This document shows positions 1-9,771 of a DNA stretch of 64,000 nucleotides, piece by piece (position 1 is the stretch's first letter; every line of letters begins with the position of its first letter). The notes under the pieces were generated by a model that made no database searches, was not told the origin of the DNA, and saw nothing but the letters and a program-made list of their open reading frames with translations. Position numbers and translations under genes: made by a program. Source of the DNA: Rhodococcus jostii RHA1 (lineage in GTDB: Bacteria > Actinomycetota > Actinomycetes > Mycobacteriales > Mycobacteriaceae); NCBI RefSeq assembly GCF_000014565.1, contig NC_008268.1:3906001-3970000 (forward strand), given 5' to 3'.

Positions 1-1453
1 GGCCGATAGGTGCAGCCACCGAGCCGCCGGTTGCGGCCAGTGCACGATCTCCGCCGTCCTCGACGATGACCGCGATGGCCACGGTCGGGTTCTGGGCGGG
101 TGCGAATCCGATGTACCAGGCGTGGGGCGGGGTGTTCCGAGGGTCGGTCCCGTGCTCGGCGGTGCCCGTCTTGGACGCGATCTGGACGCCCGGGATCTTG
201 CCTTCGCCGCTGGTGTTGTTCTCGGAACCGATCATCAGGTCGGTCAGGGTGGCCGCCACCTGGGACGACATCGCCTGGCCTTCGGACACCGGGTTGGTGG
301 TCGCGAGGTTGGACAGGTCCGGCCCCTGCAGTTCGGACACCAGTTGCGGTTGCATCCGCACGCCACCGTTGGCGACGGTAGCCGCGATCATCGCGTTCTG
401 CAGCGGAGTGAGCGCGACGTCACGCTGGCCGATACTGCTCTGGCCGAGTGCAGCGTCGTCGGGGATCGACCCGATCGTGCTGTCCGCGACGGGGAACGGG
501 ACGCCGGGCATCTGCCCACCGATGCCGAGCGCGCTGGACTGGTCGCTGACGGCGTCGGTGCCGGTCTTCACACCGAGTTCGACGAACGCCGTGTTGCAGG
601 ACCGCGCGAACGCCTCACGCAGCGACGCGGTGGGGGCGCCGCCACACGTGGAGCCGTTGTAGTTCTCGAGCGTCGTCGACGTGCCGGGAAGGGTGATCTG
701 CGGGGCCGCGGTCAGCTGGGTGTCGGGGGTGGTTCCGGCGGCGAGCGCGGCGGCGGTCACCACCACCTTGAACGTGGAGCCGGGCGGGTACGTCTGCGAC
801 ACCGCGCGGTTGATCAGCGGCTTCTCCGGGTCGGCGTTCAGGGCCTCCCACGCCTGGGTGGTCTCGGTGCCGTCGTGGCTGGCGAGCGAGTTGGGGTCGT
901 AGCTCGGGGTGCTGACCATCGTGAGGATGCGTCCGGTGCTCGGTTCGATCGCGACGACCGAACCGGTGTAACCCTTCGCCGTCAGCTGGTCGTACGCCAC
1001 CTGCTGCATGACCGGGTTGATGGTGGTCACCACGTTGCCGCCGCGCGGGTCGCGCCCGGACACCAGGTCGAAGAAGCGGCGTCCGAACAGCCGGTTGTCG
1101 GAACCGTTGAGGACCGGGTCCTCGGACCGCTCCAGACCGGTGCTGCCGTACTGCATCGAGTAGAAACCGGTGACCGGTGCGTTGGCCAGCGGGCTGGACG
1201 GTGCCGCCGGGTTCGGCGGGTAGGTGCGCAGGTACTTGTAGCGGTCGTCGGTCGGGACGGACGCCGCGAGCACCTGGCCGGCCGCCGAGATCTGGCCGCG
1301 CTGACGCGAGTACTCGTCGAGCAGCACGCGCGAGTTCCGCGGATCGGCCCGCAGGTTGTCCGCCTTGATGACCTGGACGTAGGTGGCGTTGGCGAGGAGG
1401 GCGACCACCATCACCATGACGGCGATCGCGACGCGACGCAGAGGTGTGTTCAT
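1..1453 (-). CDS. pbpA: Penicillin-binding protein PbpA, class B transpeptidase (3' end outside window)
   Basis: Cross-links peptidoglycan at the outer face of the membrane, working with the SEDS glycosyltransferase encoded just upstream. The start is the ATG at 1453, overlapping the rodA stop by 4 bp (ATGA). The reading shows an N-terminal membrane anchor (about residues 7-24), the catalytic SxxK motif STFK (about 226-229), SCN (about 285-287) and KTG (about 428-430). About 484 codons are visible and the gene runs off the window with only a short C-terminal piece missing, judging from the usual family length of about 490. The pknA and pknB kinase genes normally follow this gene; they would lie outside the window. 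Confidence 0.95.
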   Translation of the reverse strand, partial: MNTPLRRVAIAVMVMVVALLANATYVQVIKADNLRADPRNSRVLLDEYSRQRGQISAAGQVLAASVPTDDRYKYLRTYPPNPAAPSSPLANAPVTGFYSMQYGSTGLERSEDPVLNGSDNRLFGRRFFDLVSGRDPRGGNVVTTINPVMQQVAYDQLTAKGYTGSVVAIEPSTGRILTMVSTPSYDPNSLASHDGTETTQAWEALNADPEKPLINRAVSQTYPPGSTFKVVVTAAALAAGTTPDTQLTAAPQITLPGTSTTLENYNGSTCGGAPTASLREAFARSCNTAFVELGVKTGTDAVSDQSSALGIGGQMPGVPFPVADSTIGSIPDDAALGQSSIGQRDVALTPLQNAMIAATVANGGVRMQPQLVSELQGPDLSNLATTNPVSEGQAMSSQVAATLTDLMIGSENNTSGEGKIPGVQIASKTGTAEHGTDPRNTPPHAWYIGFAPAQNPTVAIAVIVEDGGDRALAATGGSVAAPIG

Positions 1454-2904
1454 GAGCGCGGCACCATCTCGGTCGGGGCGTCGGCGATGGGTGCGGGGCC
1501 CTTCTTCTTCGGGACGGCCGGCTCACGGGCGGCGTCGGAGATCTTGATCAGGATCGCGAGGAGGAGATAGTTGGCGAGCAGCGACGACCCACCGTAGGAC
1601 ATGAACGGCGTCGTCAGACCGGTGAGGGGGATCAGCTTGGTGACGCCGCCGACCACCACGAACACCTGCACGGCGATCGTGAACGACAGACCGGCCGCGA
1701 GGAGCTTGCCGAAGCTGTCGCGGACGGCCAGCGCGGTGCGCAGACCGCGGATGACGAGGATCAGGAACAGCATCAGGACGGCTGCGAGCCCGATCAGACC
1801 GAGCTCCTCACCGATCGTGGCGACGATGAAGTCGGTCTTCGCGAACGGCACCTGGGCGGGTCGTCCGCTGCCGAGTCCCGTTCCGGCCACGCCTCCGGTC
1901 GCGAGCCCGAACAGCGACTGCGAGATCTGGTAACCGGTGTTGTTGTAGTCGGCCAGCGGATCGAGCCAGGTGCTGACGCGGACCCGGACGTGGCCGAACA
2001 GCTGGTAGGCGAAGAAGAAGCCGATTCCGAGAAGCCCGACGCCGATCAGCAGCCACCCGACGCGCTCGGTGGCGATGTAGAGCATCACCAGCACGGTGCT
2101 GAACAGCAGCAGCGACGTGCCGAGGTCCTTCTCCAGGACCAGCACACCCACCGACACCATCCACGCGACGAGGATGGGGCCGAGGTCGCGGGCGCGGGGG
2201 AGGTCGATGCCGAACACGTGCTTGCCTGCGGTGGTGAACAGGTCGCGCTTCGCGACCAGCACCGACGCGAAGAAGATGATCAGGAGGATCTTCGCGAACT
2301 CACCGGGCTGAATGCTGAAGCCGGGGAGGCGGATCCAGATCTTCGCGCCGTTCACCTCGGAGAAGCTGGACGGCAGGATCGCCGGGATGGCGAGGAACAC
2401 CAGTCCGGCCAGGCCCAGCGTGTAGCTGTAGCGGGCCAGGAGGCGGTAGTCCTTGAGCAGCACCAGCACGGCAACGAAACCGGCGATGGCCAGCGTCGTC
2501 CACAGCACCTGCTGGTTGGCGTCCGGCGACGGGACGGGCAACCCGAAGTAGGCGGCGGACTGTGCGTCGGCGAGGTCGAGTCGGTGGATCAGCACCAGTC
2601 CGAGGCCGTTGAGCAGCGCGACGATCGGCAGGATCAGGGGGTCGGCGTACGGCGCGAACCGGCGCACCGCGAGATGCGCGATCAGAAACAGCGCCGAGTA
2701 GGCGGCGGCGTACTTGGCGAGGTCCCAGGTGATGCTCTGTTCCTGGCTGGCCTCGACCAGCACCAGCGAGATCGTCGTGATCAGGATCGCGAAACCGATC
2801 AGGATCAGCTCGGTGCCCCGACGCGTCGACTGGACGGGGGCTGGCGCGAACCCGCCGGGGGGACTGGGAAACTGCGCCCCCGGTGATGCACTTGCGACCG
2901 ACAT
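1450..2904 (-). CDS. rodA: RodA/FtsW-family SEDS peptidoglycan glycosyltransferase
   Basis: A 484-residue polytopic membrane protein of the SEDS family, which polymerises lipid II into glycan strands for elongation or division. About ten to twelve hydrophobic segments are visible. The conserved SEDS stretch near the C-terminus is present ([13 protein letters not shown]), as is the [15 protein letters not shown] region. It overlaps pbpA by 4 bp downstream and shares one base with the pstP stop upstream (TGATG), so translation is probably coupled. The position between pstP and pbpA is the mycobacterial rodA position; calling it rodA rather than ftsW rests on that synteny. Confidence 0.95.
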   Translation of the reverse strand: MSVASASPGAQFPSPPGGFAPAPVQSTRRGTELILIGFAILITTISLVLVEASQEQSITWDLAKYAAAYSALFLIAHLAVRRFAPYADPLILPIVALLNGLGLVLIHRLDLADAQSAAYFGLPVPSPDANQQVLWTTLAIAGFVAVLVLLKDYRLLARYSYTLGLAGLVFLAIPAILPSSFSEVNGAKIWIRLPGFSIQPGEFAKILLIIFFASVLVAKRDLFTTAGKHVFGIDLPRARDLGPILVAWMVSVGVLVLEKDLGTSLLLFSTVLVMLYIATERVGWLLIGVGLLGIGFFFAYQLFGHVRVRVSTWLDPLADYNNTGYQISQSLFGLATGGVAGTGLGSGRPAQVPFAKTDFIVATIGEELGLIGLAAVLMLFLILVIRGLRTALAVRDSFGKLLAAGLSFTIAVQVFVVVGGVTKLIPLTGLTTPFMSYGGSSLLANYLLLAILIKISDAAREPAVPKKKGPAPIADAPTEMVPRS

Positions 2905-4364
2905 CAGCTAGCCGTCCTGCAGTTCTGACCGGGAACCTGGGTCACGGTCGGCGCCGGGGTGGCGGTCGGAGTCGGGGGTGTGGCAGGCGCCGGAGCGGGC
3001 GGTACCTCCGCCGGGGGAACAGGCGCGGGCGGCGGCGTGGTCTCCGGGACGGGAGCCGGAGTCGGTGCCGGAGTGGTCGTGGTGGTGGACGACTCCGACT
3101 CGCAGACCGGGAGCAGATCGTTCTGGGCGAGCCGCGTCATCTGGTTGCGGACGTCGTCGAGCTTGCCCGAGGGCAGCCCGGCACGCACCTGCTCGCGGGC
3201 GGACGGCTGGAGGTCGTCGACCTCGAGGATGGTGCACCCGCTGGGTGATTCGGTCGGCGACATCAACGTCAGGTCGCCGGCATCGCTCACACAGCCGACG
3301 AGATTCGCTTCCTGCAGCGAGTAACCCAGCACCGAGCCGGGAACTCCGCGCAGCACGGTGACGCGTTCGCCGTCGGCGCCGACGTAGTAGTTGTTGCGGA
3401 CCAGAGCCCGCCCCACGAAGGCAGCGACGGCGACCACGACGATCAGACCGAGCGCGAGCGCAGCCCACCACATGCGGTGACGCTTCTTCTTCGTCGGCGG
3501 TTCCTCGACCTGCGGGACGACCCGCTTCGGGGTGGCCCGCGGCGGACGCATCGCGGCGGCGCGACCCGCGGCCGTGTTGGGCGGCGGTGTGTCCTCTTCG
3601 TCGTCGGCGGAGGCCGCACCGGCGACGATGGGGTGGCTCTGCCCGTAGTCGAGGTCGATGACGTCGGCGACGACGACCGTCACGTTGTCCGGGCCGCCGC
3701 TGCGCAGGGCGAGTTCGATGAGCCTGTCGGCGCACTCGTCCTGCGAGCCCTCACGCATCGTGTTCTCGATGGTCTCGTCGCTGACCACGTCCGACAGTCC
3801 GTCGGAGCACAGCAGGTAACGGTCGCCTGCGCGCGCCTCGCGGACCGTCAGCGTCGGCTCGATCTCGTTGCCGGTGAGGGCGCGCATGATCAGCGACCGC
3901 TGCGGGTGGGTGTGCGCCTGCTCGGCGGTGATCCGTCCCTCGTCGACGAGGGACTGCACGAACGTGTCGTCCCGGGTGATCTGCGCGAGGGAGTCGTCGC
4001 GGAGCAGGTAGGCGCGGGAGTCGCCGATGTGGACCAGCCCGAGCTTGTTGCCGGAGAACAGGATTGCGGTGAGCGTGGTGCCCATGCCGTCGAGTTCGGG
4101 GTCCTCCTCGACGTGGTCGGCGATGGAGTCGTTGCCCTCCCGGGTGGCGGCCTCGAGCTTGCCGAGAAGGTCTTCGCCGGGCTCGTCGTCGTCGAGATGC
4201 GCGAGGGCCGCGATCATCAACTGCGACGCGACCTCACCGGCCGCGTGACCGCCCATGCCGTCCGCGAGCGCCAGCAGGCGGGCACCGGCGTAGACGGAAT
4301 CTTCGTTGTTGGAACGGACGAGGCCACGGTCACTGCGGGCGGCATAGCGGAGGACGAGGGTCAC
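2904..4364 (-). CDS. pstP: PstP, membrane-anchored PP2C Ser/Thr phosphatase
   Basis: Reverses phosphorylation by the PknA/PknB kinases. The 486-residue protein has a cytoplasmic PP2C domain (residues 1-235) with the metal-binding motifs ADGMGG (about 34-39), GDSRAYL (about 114-120), CSDGLSD (about 186-192) and GGPDN (about 223-227). A basic stretch and one membrane helix follow (about 299-322), then an extracytoplasmic domain ending in a Pro/Ala/Thr-rich tail. The length and layout match mycobacterial PstP. It overlaps fhaB by 4 bp (ATGA) upstream and touches rodA downstream. Confidence 0.96.
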   Translation of the reverse strand: MTLVLRYAARSDRGLVRSNNEDSVYAGARLLALADGMGGHAAGEVASQLMIAALAHLDDDEPGEDLLGKLEAATREGNDSIADHVEEDPELDGMGTTLTAILFSGNKLGLVHIGDSRAYLLRDDSLAQITRDDTFVQSLVDEGRITAEQAHTHPQRSLIMRALTGNEIEPTLTVREARAGDRYLLCSDGLSDVVSDETIENTMREGSQDECADRLIELALRSGGPDNVTVVVADVIDLDYGQSHPIVAGAASADDEEDTPPPNTAAGRAAAMRPPRATPKRVVPQVEEPPTKKKRHRMWWAALALGLIVVVAVAAFVGRALVRNNYYVGADGERVTVLRGVPGSVLGYSLQEANLVGCVSDAGDLTLMSPTESPSGCTILEVDDLQPSAREQVRAGLPSGKLDDVRNQMTRLAQNDLLPVCESESSTTTTTPAPTPAPVPETTPPPAPVPPAEVPPAPAPATPPTPTATPAPTVTQVPGQNCRTAS

Positions 4365-4825
4365 GGGCGCAACTCGATTACCGTTTTGCCGACCCGTACA
4401 GGGGTACCGAGCGGCACGCGGACAGATGTGGTGACCTTGGCGCGATCCAGGTACGTGCCGTTGGTCGAGCCGAGGTCTTCGACGTACCAGTCGGCGCCTC
4501 GCGGGGAGAGCCGAGCGTGGCGGGTGGAGGCGTAGTCGTCGGTGAGGACGAGGGTGGAGTCGTCGGCCCGGCCGATGAGGACGGGCTGGGTGCCGAGGGT
4601 GATGCGGGTGCCGGCGAGGCCGCCCTGCGTCACCACCAGATACTTGGCCGTCTTGGTCTTACCCAGCGACGGCAGGACGTTGCCGCTGCGCGAATATCGG
4701 GGCGGCACACGGACGCCGGATCCCGCGTAGATGTCGCCGCGCAACGCCCGCAGAACGGTCCACACGAAAAGCCACAGCAGAAGCAGGAAACCTGCTCGTG
4801 TGAGTTGCAGAATCAAACCTTGCAC
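4361..4825 (-). CDS. fhaB: FhaB, membrane-anchored FHA-domain protein
   Basis: A 154-residue phosphothreonine-binding adaptor that ties Ser/Thr kinase signalling to the cell-division machinery (FipA in mycobacteria). An N-terminal membrane helix (about residues 8-28) is followed by a C-terminal FHA domain with the diagnostic residues: IGRADDSTLVL, the SxxH-type STRHARL and LGSTNGTYL. A strong ribosome-binding site (AGGAGG on the minus strand) lies just before the ATG at 4825. It is translationally coupled to pstP. A 256-bp gap with no gene or hairpin I can recognise separates it from fhaA. Confidence 0.95.
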   Translation of the reverse strand: MQGLILQLTRAGFLLLLWLFVWTVLRALRGDIYAGSGVRVPPRYSRSGNVLPSLGKTKTAKYLVVTQGGLAGTRITLGTQPVLIGRADDSTLVLTDDYASTRHARLSPRGADWYVEDLGSTNGTYLDRAKVTTSVRVPLGTPVRVGKTVIELRP

Positions 4826-5081
4826 GGCAGTCCACCTCCTTCTGTGGCGGGAACGTTCGAGGTTCCAGCGTCTTTTTCTCGCAGCATCATATGGGCAACC
4901 CGCACCCTGGGATCAGGATACGGACAGCCCACAACGATACGGAGTCCCCACCGTGTTACGTCCGACACGGGCTCCGACGCGATGTCGGTCGAGTATCGAA
5001 GCCGTCTCGGTTGGGTCTCGGTGAGGCAGTTCGGGGTCGGGTATCGGCGGAACCTACTCGGAGTCCTAACTCGGTGGTGCC

Positions 5082-6386
5082 TCAGAGGATTCGGACCAGA
5101 ATCTCCGAATGACCCGCCCGAATGATGTCTCCGTCGGCCAGCTGCCAGTCCTGCACGGGGGCACCGTTGACGGTGGTGCCGTTGGTGGAGCCGAGGTCGG
5201 ACAGCATCGCGACCTGGCCGTCCCAGCGAATGTCGATGTGGCGGCGCGACACACCGGTGTCGGGCAGGCGGAACTGTGCCTCCTGGCCGCGGCCGATGAT
5301 GTTGTTGCCCTCACGAAGCTGGAAGTGGCGTCCGCTGCCGTCCTCGAGCTGCAGCGTGGCCGTGAACGTGTGGCCGTCGGGCGCGTAGGCCTGCTGCCCG
5401 TAGCCGCCCTGGTCGTAGTCGGCGTAGCCCTGCTGGTCGTACGCCTGCTGGTCGTAGCCACCCTGCTGGTAGCCGCCGCGGTCGTAACCCTGGTCGTAGC
5501 CCTGCGGCTGCTGGTACCCGGCCTCGGCGTAGGAACCGTCCGGGTAGCGGGCGGGAGCCCCCTGCTGGTCGTACGCCTGCGGGTCGTAACCCTGCTGGTA
5601 GCCACCCTGCTGGTAGTCGTAGCCGGCGTCCGCGGGCTGCTCGTAGCCGGGAGCCTGCGCACCCTGGTCGTACGCCTGGCCGTACGCGGCATCCTGGGGG
5701 TACCCGCCGCGCTGGTCGTCGGGGTACTGCTGCTGGTCGTAGCCGCCCTGCTGGTAGCCGCCGCGGTCGTAACCGTTCTGGTAGCCCTGCGGGTACCGCT
5801 GGTCCTGACCTGCATGGGCATGACCGTTGCGCGCGTACTGCGGGTCGGGATTGCGGTTGCCCGCTGGTTCGCGGCTGGGGTCGTAGCCTGAGTTCTGCGT
5901 CATGGGGCCAGCTCCTGGATTCGACGTGACGGGTACAAACGGTGCCTGTGGTCGCGGTGCGGGACCGCGTGGCGGTTCGGGTCGCCCCGGCGTGGCCGCA
6001 CCTGGGCGGCCGGCATCCGGATCCACCGAACCCCGGGTGCGGAACTGCCCGGTGTGCAGTGAAGGCGACGGTTCGAACGCGACATGAATGGGACCATACG
6101 TCTGCCAGCCCTGGTCGCGAATGAAGTCTTCGAGGTGTCGGGCGAAGGCCTTGACCGTCAAGTCTCTGTCGGCGGCAAGTTCTTCGTGATCCGAGTTGTT
6201 GATGGCGATGACATAGCTGTTCGGCGCGAGCAGGTGCCCGCCGTCCAACTGCTGGATTCGGTCGGAGGCTTCCTGCTGAAGCGCGGCCTCCACCTCCTGC
6301 GGCACCACGCCGCCGCCGAAGACCCGGGCGAACGCGTCACCCACGGCTCCCTGGAGCTTCCGCTCGAAACGTTGAACTATCCCCAT
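5082..6386 (-). CDS. fhaA: FhaA, DUF3662 plus FHA-domain protein with a Tyr/Gly/Gln-rich linker
   Basis: A 434-residue adaptor that in mycobacteria binds phosphorylated MviN/MurJ and helps control cell-wall synthesis. The N-terminal 125 or so residues form the DUF3662 domain (IVQRFERKLQGAVGDAFARV). A long low-complexity linker is built from repeated GY, QQ and DQ units. The C-terminal FHA domain (about residues 361-434) carries NIIGRG, SRRHIDI and LGSTNGTTV. The reading frame is open for 23 more codons upstream, but I chose the ATG at 6386 because GAGGAGG stands 5-6 bases before it and MGIVQRF is the family N-terminus. Confidence 0.95.
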   Translation of the reverse strand: MGIVQRFERKLQGAVGDAFARVFGGGVVPQEVEAALQQEASDRIQQLDGGHLLAPNSYVIAINNSDHEELAADRDLTVKAFARHLEDFIRDQGWQTYGPIHVAFEPSPSLHTGQFRTRGSVDPDAGRPGAATPGRPEPPRGPAPRPQAPFVPVTSNPGAGPMTQNSGYDPSREPAGNRNPDPQYARNGHAHAGQDQRYPQGYQNGYDRGGYQQGGYDQQQYPDDQRGGYPQDAAYGQAYDQGAQAPGYEQPADAGYDYQQGGYQQGYDPQAYDQQGAPARYPDGSYAEAGYQQPQGYDQGYDRGGYQQGGYDQQAYDQQGYADYDQGGYGQQAYAPDGHTFTATLQLEDGSGRHFQLREGNNIIGRGQEAQFRLPDTGVSRRHIDIRWDGQVAMLSDLGSTNGTTVNGAPVQDWQLADGDIIRAGHSEILVRIL

Positions 6387-6641
6387 CGGAACCTCCTCAC
6401 GGTGCCTGGCTGTCGGGTCTTCTGTCCTCGGTGCGTGGTGGCTGTGACGAGACATGTCCGTGTCGCGCCACCGCCGTGCGCGTATCCCACGGTACTGTCA
6501 TTGCCTCGGGCCACGACACGGGTCTACGCCATTGCATGATATCGGTCTTTGTCTGGACGGGTGTTTTTGTAGCCTTTTCGGGCCCTGACCTGCACGAATC
6601 GTAATTTCTGGCGACCTCGTGTTAATGTTTCCGGGTCGCTC

Positions 6642-6727
6642 GGGCGAGTGGCGGAATGGCAGACGCGCTGGCTTCAGGTGCCAGTGTCCTTCGGGACGTG
6701 GGGGTTCAAGTCCCCCTTCGCCCACCA
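6642..6727 (+). tRNA. leuT: tRNA-Leu (anticodon CAG)
   Basis: The cloverleaf can be folded by hand. The acceptor stem GGGCGAG pairs with TTCGCCC, the anticodon stem CTGGC/GCCAG encloses loop TTCAGGT (anticodon CAG), a long variable arm typical of Leu follows, and the T arm is GGGGG-TTCAAGT-CCCCC. The discriminator base is A and CCA is encoded (6725-6727). In M. tuberculosis a tRNA-Leu(CAG) also sits next to fhaA, so position supports the call. Confidence 0.97.
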
Positions 6728-6756
6728 CAAGCGATTCTTCGGAATCGCGACATCGA

Positions 6757-6794
6757 GGCCACGAACTCCACGAGTTCGTGGCCTTCGTGTTTTT
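6757..6794 (+). terminator. Hairpin terminator after tRNA-Leu
   Basis: A perfect 11-bp stem GGCCACGAACT/AGTTCGTGGCC with a 5-base loop (CCACG) begins 29 bases after the tRNA and is followed by TTCGTGTTTTT. This is a good intrinsic terminator for the tRNA transcript. Confidence 0.85.
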
Positions 6795-7009
6795 CCCACA
6801 AGGAGTGTGGGGTGGTGTATCCCCACCCCAGGGTGGCTACCGGGCGCCCCGTCGCAGCCCGACGATGGAGTAGAAGCCTCGTCGCGAACCACCGGCTCTA
6901 TCCGGACCTGAACCAGTCCTCTCGGCGGTCCGTGACGAATGACTCGAGTGTGAACCTGCCGTCCGGCTTCTTCCGCTGGGTTTCTGCGAACGTCGAGAGT
7001 GGGTTGTGT

Positions 7010-7405
7010 ATGAGCATCAGCCAGGTCCGGGCCACCAGCTCGGCGAATGTCGGTGAGTACGTCGGTTCCGTCGCGACGACGGTGGGTGCCCTGTCGGTCG
7101 ACTGGTGGTGCACTCCCGCTTTCGACGCGGTCGTGACCCTTTCCTGCGAGATCCCCTACTACCGCGGCCGGAAGGCCGTGCTGGCCTGGAACCGCCACTT
7201 CGGGTGGTCGCTCGGGGTCCACGGACTCTCGCAGGGGAACGTGCTGGTGGTCGAGGGACTCGGGTTGGGACCGGCACCGGATCCCGCGCACTGCTCGGAT
7301 CGGGTCGCCGAGTTGCTCACCGAACTCGCCGACTGGGCGCCCCGTCCGGCGTCCGGACAGCCCGCCCCGCGAATCGTGCACGGCCCCGGCGCGCCCCACG
7401 CCTGA
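7010..7405 (+). CDS. DUF6292-like hypothetical protein
   Basis: A 131-residue soluble protein. The central stretch (YRGRKAVLAWNRHFGWSL) and the following LVVEGLGLGPAPDP resemble the small actinobacterial family DUF6292, whose function is not known; the assignment is from memory of the pattern. The frame is open far upstream through the tRNA, so the start is uncertain; the ATG at 7010 is the first that gives a family-sized product. An antisense ORF at 6898-7113 overlaps the start and looks like a shadow. The 215 bases between the tRNA terminator and this gene hold nothing I recognise. Confidence 0.6.
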   Translation: MSISQVRATSSANVGEYVGSVATTVGALSVDWWCTPAFDAVVTLSCEIPYYRGRKAVLAWNRHFGWSLGVHGLSQGNVLVVEGLGLGPAPDPAHCSDRVAELLTELADWAPRPASGQPAPRIVHGPGAPHA

Positions 7406-7459
7406 TCTATAAATCTGGAACCCGTGCGTCGCGGGCGCCGACCGGCTTGGATATCGAGT

Positions 7460-8113
7460 ATGGACGGCAGGAGAGCCCCTGATCCGCTGCGCCTCGCGGC
7501 CGGCTTCGCCGCGACCACCGGCGGTGCGTTGCAGCGTGTGATCGGATTCGGCGTCGACACGGCGCGACTCCTGCCGGGAGTGGACCCGCTGCTGGTCACC
7601 CTCGAGGAACGCGGCACCCAGACGCTCCGCAGCGCCGACGAACTCGCGGATCGGGTGCTGCACGCAGTGCTGCGGAGAGTCGTGCAGGTCGCTCTTCAGG
7701 AGGTGGACCTCACCACGATCGTGCGTGATCACGTCGACCTGGACGTGGTCGCCGAAGGCATCGACATCCAGCGCATCATCGACCGCGTCGACGTGGATGC
7801 CATCGCCGCCCGGGTGGACATCCCGCAGATTCTCGATCGCGTGGACATCGACGCCGTCGCCGCGCGGATCGACGTGGATGCGATCGTCGACCGCGTCGAC
7901 GTGGACTCCGTCATCGGGCGGGTCGATCTGGTGGTGCTCGCCGACACCGTGATCGAGGGCGTGGATCTGCCGCGCATCATCCGGGAGTCGACCGACTCGA
8001 TGTCCAACGAGGCGGTCCGCGGGGTGCGGACCCAGGGCATGCAGGCCGACGACGCCGTCGCCGGGTTCGTGGGCAAGTTGTTCGGGCGCGGGCACGAACC
8101 GGACGATGCATGA
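7460..8113 (+). CDS. Protein built on perfect 9-residue VD-x-R repeats, coupled to an RDD protein
   Basis: A 217-residue protein of unknown function with no clear signal peptide or membrane helix. Residues 92-163 are eight consecutive 9-residue units of the pattern (V/I)D(V/I/L)xx(I/V)xxR, for example IDIQRIIDR, VDVDAIAAR, VDIPQILDR. Related copies lie on each side (VDLTTIVRD before, VDLPRIIRE after). The regular V/I and D/R spacing suggests an elongated solenoid or coil with charged edges; that is inference. The ATG at 7460 is chosen because upstream codons do not look coding. Its stop overlaps the RDD gene start by 4 bp (ATGA), so the two are almost certainly made together. Confidence 0.75.
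   Translation: MDGRRAPDPLRLAAGFAATTGGALQRVIGFGVDTARLLPGVDPLLVTLEERGTQTLRSADELADRVLHAVLRRVVQVALQEVDLTTIVRDHVDLDVVAEGIDIQRIIDRVDVDAIAARVDIPQILDRVDIDAVAARIDVDAIVDRVDVDSVIGRVDLVVLADTVIEGVDLPRIIRESTDSMSNEAVRGVRTQGMQADDAVAGFVGKLFGRGHEPDDA
7733..7948 (+). repeat. Eight in-frame 27-bp units (9-residue protein repeat)
   Basis: The region encodes eight back-to-back 9-residue units (216 bp = 8 x 27). The DNA is much less conserved than the protein pattern, so the array is old and kept by selection on the protein rather than being a recent slippage expansion. Confidence 0.8.
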
Positions 8114-8571
8114 GCACGCCGGCGCATCGCGCGGCCGGGATCGTGACCCGCGGTCTGGCAGCGGGCATCGACCTGGCGGTCGTCCTGGCCGTGATGGGCG
8201 GCATCTATGTCGGAGTGTTGTTCCTCCGGTTGCTGTTCTCGCCGCAGGAATTCTCGTTCCCCGATGCCAATGCCGTGCTCTCCGTGACCTTGTTCATCGG
8301 CGTGTCGGTGCTGTACCTGACGGCGTGCTGGGCCGTGAGCGGCCGCACCGTCGGTGCCGTGACGATGGGGCTGCGGGTGGTCAGCCGCAACGGTGAACTG
8401 ATCGGCTGGCTGCGGGCCCTTCTCCGGGCGGTGCTGTGCGTGATGTTCGGGTTCGGATTGTTCTGGGCGGCAGTCGACGGCCGGCGGCGGTCACTGCAGG
8501 ACATCCTGCTGCGGACCGCAGTCGTCTACGACTGGGAGCCGGATCTGCACGCCGTCGAGCCGGAGACCTGA
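8110..8571 (+). CDS. RDD-family membrane protein
   Basis: A 153-residue protein with three hydrophobic segments (about residues 17-39, 57-78 and 107-125). It carries the RDD-family features: an N-terminal ARG-type start of the domain (RGLAAGIDLAVVL), GRTVGAVTMGLRVV in the middle and RRRSLQDILLRT at the end. RDD proteins are membrane proteins of poorly known role; some act as Na+/H+ transport proteins. It overlaps the repeat-protein gene by 4 bp, and the two may form a functional unit. Confidence 0.88.
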   Translation: MSTPAHRAAGIVTRGLAAGIDLAVVLAVMGGIYVGVLFLRLLFSPQEFSFPDANAVLSVTLFIGVSVLYLTACWAVSGRTVGAVTMGLRVVSRNGELIGWLRALLRAVLCVMFGFGLFWAAVDGRRRSLQDILLRTAVVYDWEPDLHAVEPET

Positions 8572-8591
8572 TGCCTGCCTAGCATGGGGTC

Positions 8592-9275
8592 ATGTACGCG
8601 GAGCGGCGGTCGGTGTTCCCCGGCGCTGTGGTGTGGCAGAAGACCGCAGCCGGGGGTGAGGCGGCCATCCTGCCCGACGGTTGCATGGACCTCATCTGGA
8701 TGGACGGTGACGTCGTCGTGGCTGGCCCCGACTCCCGGCCGTATCTGAACCGCAGCCGCGAGGGCGACCGCTACGTCGGATTACGCTGTTCCCCAGGATC
8801 TCTCCCGGATCTTCTGGCGACGCCGGCAGAGGAGCTGGCCAACCTTCGGGTGCCGCTCGCCGAGGTGCTGACGGACCGCGCCACCACGGATTTTCTCGGC
8901 AGGATCGCGGACGCCGCCGACCCCGGCCGGGTGCTCGAGGACTTCGCGAGGTCGCGCCGGATCCTCGGGCCGCCGCCGGACGGCCGGATCCCCGCGATCG
9001 TGCGACTTCTGGAGCAGCAGGCATCTGTCAGCGAGGTGGCGGACCGGATCGGTGTCGGCGAGCGCCAACTGCACCGCCTGTGCCGACGTCAGTTCGGTTA
9101 CGGGCCGAAGATGCTGGCCCGGATCCTTCGGTTGCAATCGGCACTGGGGCTGGCGGGTGCTTCCATCCCCGCAGCTCAGGCGGCCGGCATGGCGGGGTTC
9201 GCCGATCAGGCCCACCTGATCCGTGAGGCACACGAGTTGACCGGCCGCACGTTCGGTCAGCTGGTCACGGTGTGA
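8592..9275 (+). CDS. AraC-family transcriptional regulator
   Basis: A 227-residue regulator. The N-terminal half (residues 1-125; ILPDGCMDLIWMDG, GPDSRPYL) matches the sensor domain found in DUF6597-type AraC proteins. The C-terminal half is an AraC HTH domain (IGVGERQLHRLCRRQFGYGPK; AAGMAGFADQAHLIRE). A TAGCAT hexamer ends 6 bases before the ATG and no Shine-Dalgarno sequence is visible, so the transcript may be leaderless. It converges on the VOC gene, with an 11-bp overlap of the 3' ends. Confidence 0.88.
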   Translation: MYAERRSVFPGAVVWQKTAAGGEAAILPDGCMDLIWMDGDVVVAGPDSRPYLNRSREGDRYVGLRCSPGSLPDLLATPAEELANLRVPLAEVLTDRATTDFLGRIADAADPGRVLEDFARSRRILGPPPDGRIPAIVRLLEQQASVSEVADRIGVGERQLHRLCRRQFGYGPKMLARILRLQSALGLAGASIPAAQAAGMAGFADQAHLIREAHELTGRTFGQLVTV

Positions 9276-9660
9276 GCGCGGCAAATAGGTCGACGGGGTT
9301 GCCGTCGGGATCGTCGACGGTGGCGTAACGCTGTCCCCACGGTGCGTCCCACGGCTTCTTCCGACCGTTGTAGCCGTCGCCCGTGAACTCGTCGAACAGC
9401 GTGTCGACGTCGGCGGCGGTTCCGCAGTCGAAGGCGAGTGCGATGCGATGCCCGCCGGCGGGTTCGGTCCAGTCGGGTGTGAACGAGCGGATGGTCTCGA
9501 CCGTGTCCCACAGCAGGCGGATCCCACCGGGAAACTCGAATTCGACGTGCGGCGCCTGATCGGCGTCGGCGGGAATGTCGAGTCCGAGCCGCCGGTAGAA
9601 CGCGAGCGACGTGGGCAGGTCGTGGACGACCAGTTCGATGGCACTGAATGTTGCGGTCAT
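9265..9660 (-). CDS. VOC/glyoxalase-family protein
   Basis: A 131-residue single-domain member of the vicinal oxygen chelate superfamily. The family pattern is clear: AIELVVHDLPTSLAFYRRLGL at the N-terminus and TVDDPDGNPVDLFAAL at the C-terminus. The substrate cannot be told. The ATG at 9660 gives MTATFSAIEL, the usual family start; the frame stays open to 9741. It converges with the AraC regulator. Confidence 0.85.
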   Translation of the reverse strand: MTATFSAIELVVHDLPTSLAFYRRLGLDIPADADQAPHVEFEFPGGIRLLWDTVETIRSFTPDWTEPAGGHRIALAFDCGTAADVDTLFDEFTGDGYNGRKKPWDAPWGQRYATVDDPDGNPVDLFAALTP

Positions 9661-9771
9661 ACCGAGAACGCTAACGACCTCAGGCGGACCCGCATTGAAG
9701 GTTTCGGACATCGAGCACCGGAGTCCGATTTCTTCAATCACCCGTGCGGTGGAGCGGGGATGCTGGGAGTC

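Noticed and set aside
6898..7113. A 71-residue minus-strand ORF
   Set aside because: No family, no ribosome-binding site noted, and it overlaps the better-supported DUF6292-like gene.
9448..9771. N-terminal extension of the SRPBCC frame
   Set aside because: The upstream part of this frame overlaps the VOC gene in antisense and has no coding character; the ATG at 9772 gives the family-sized protein.
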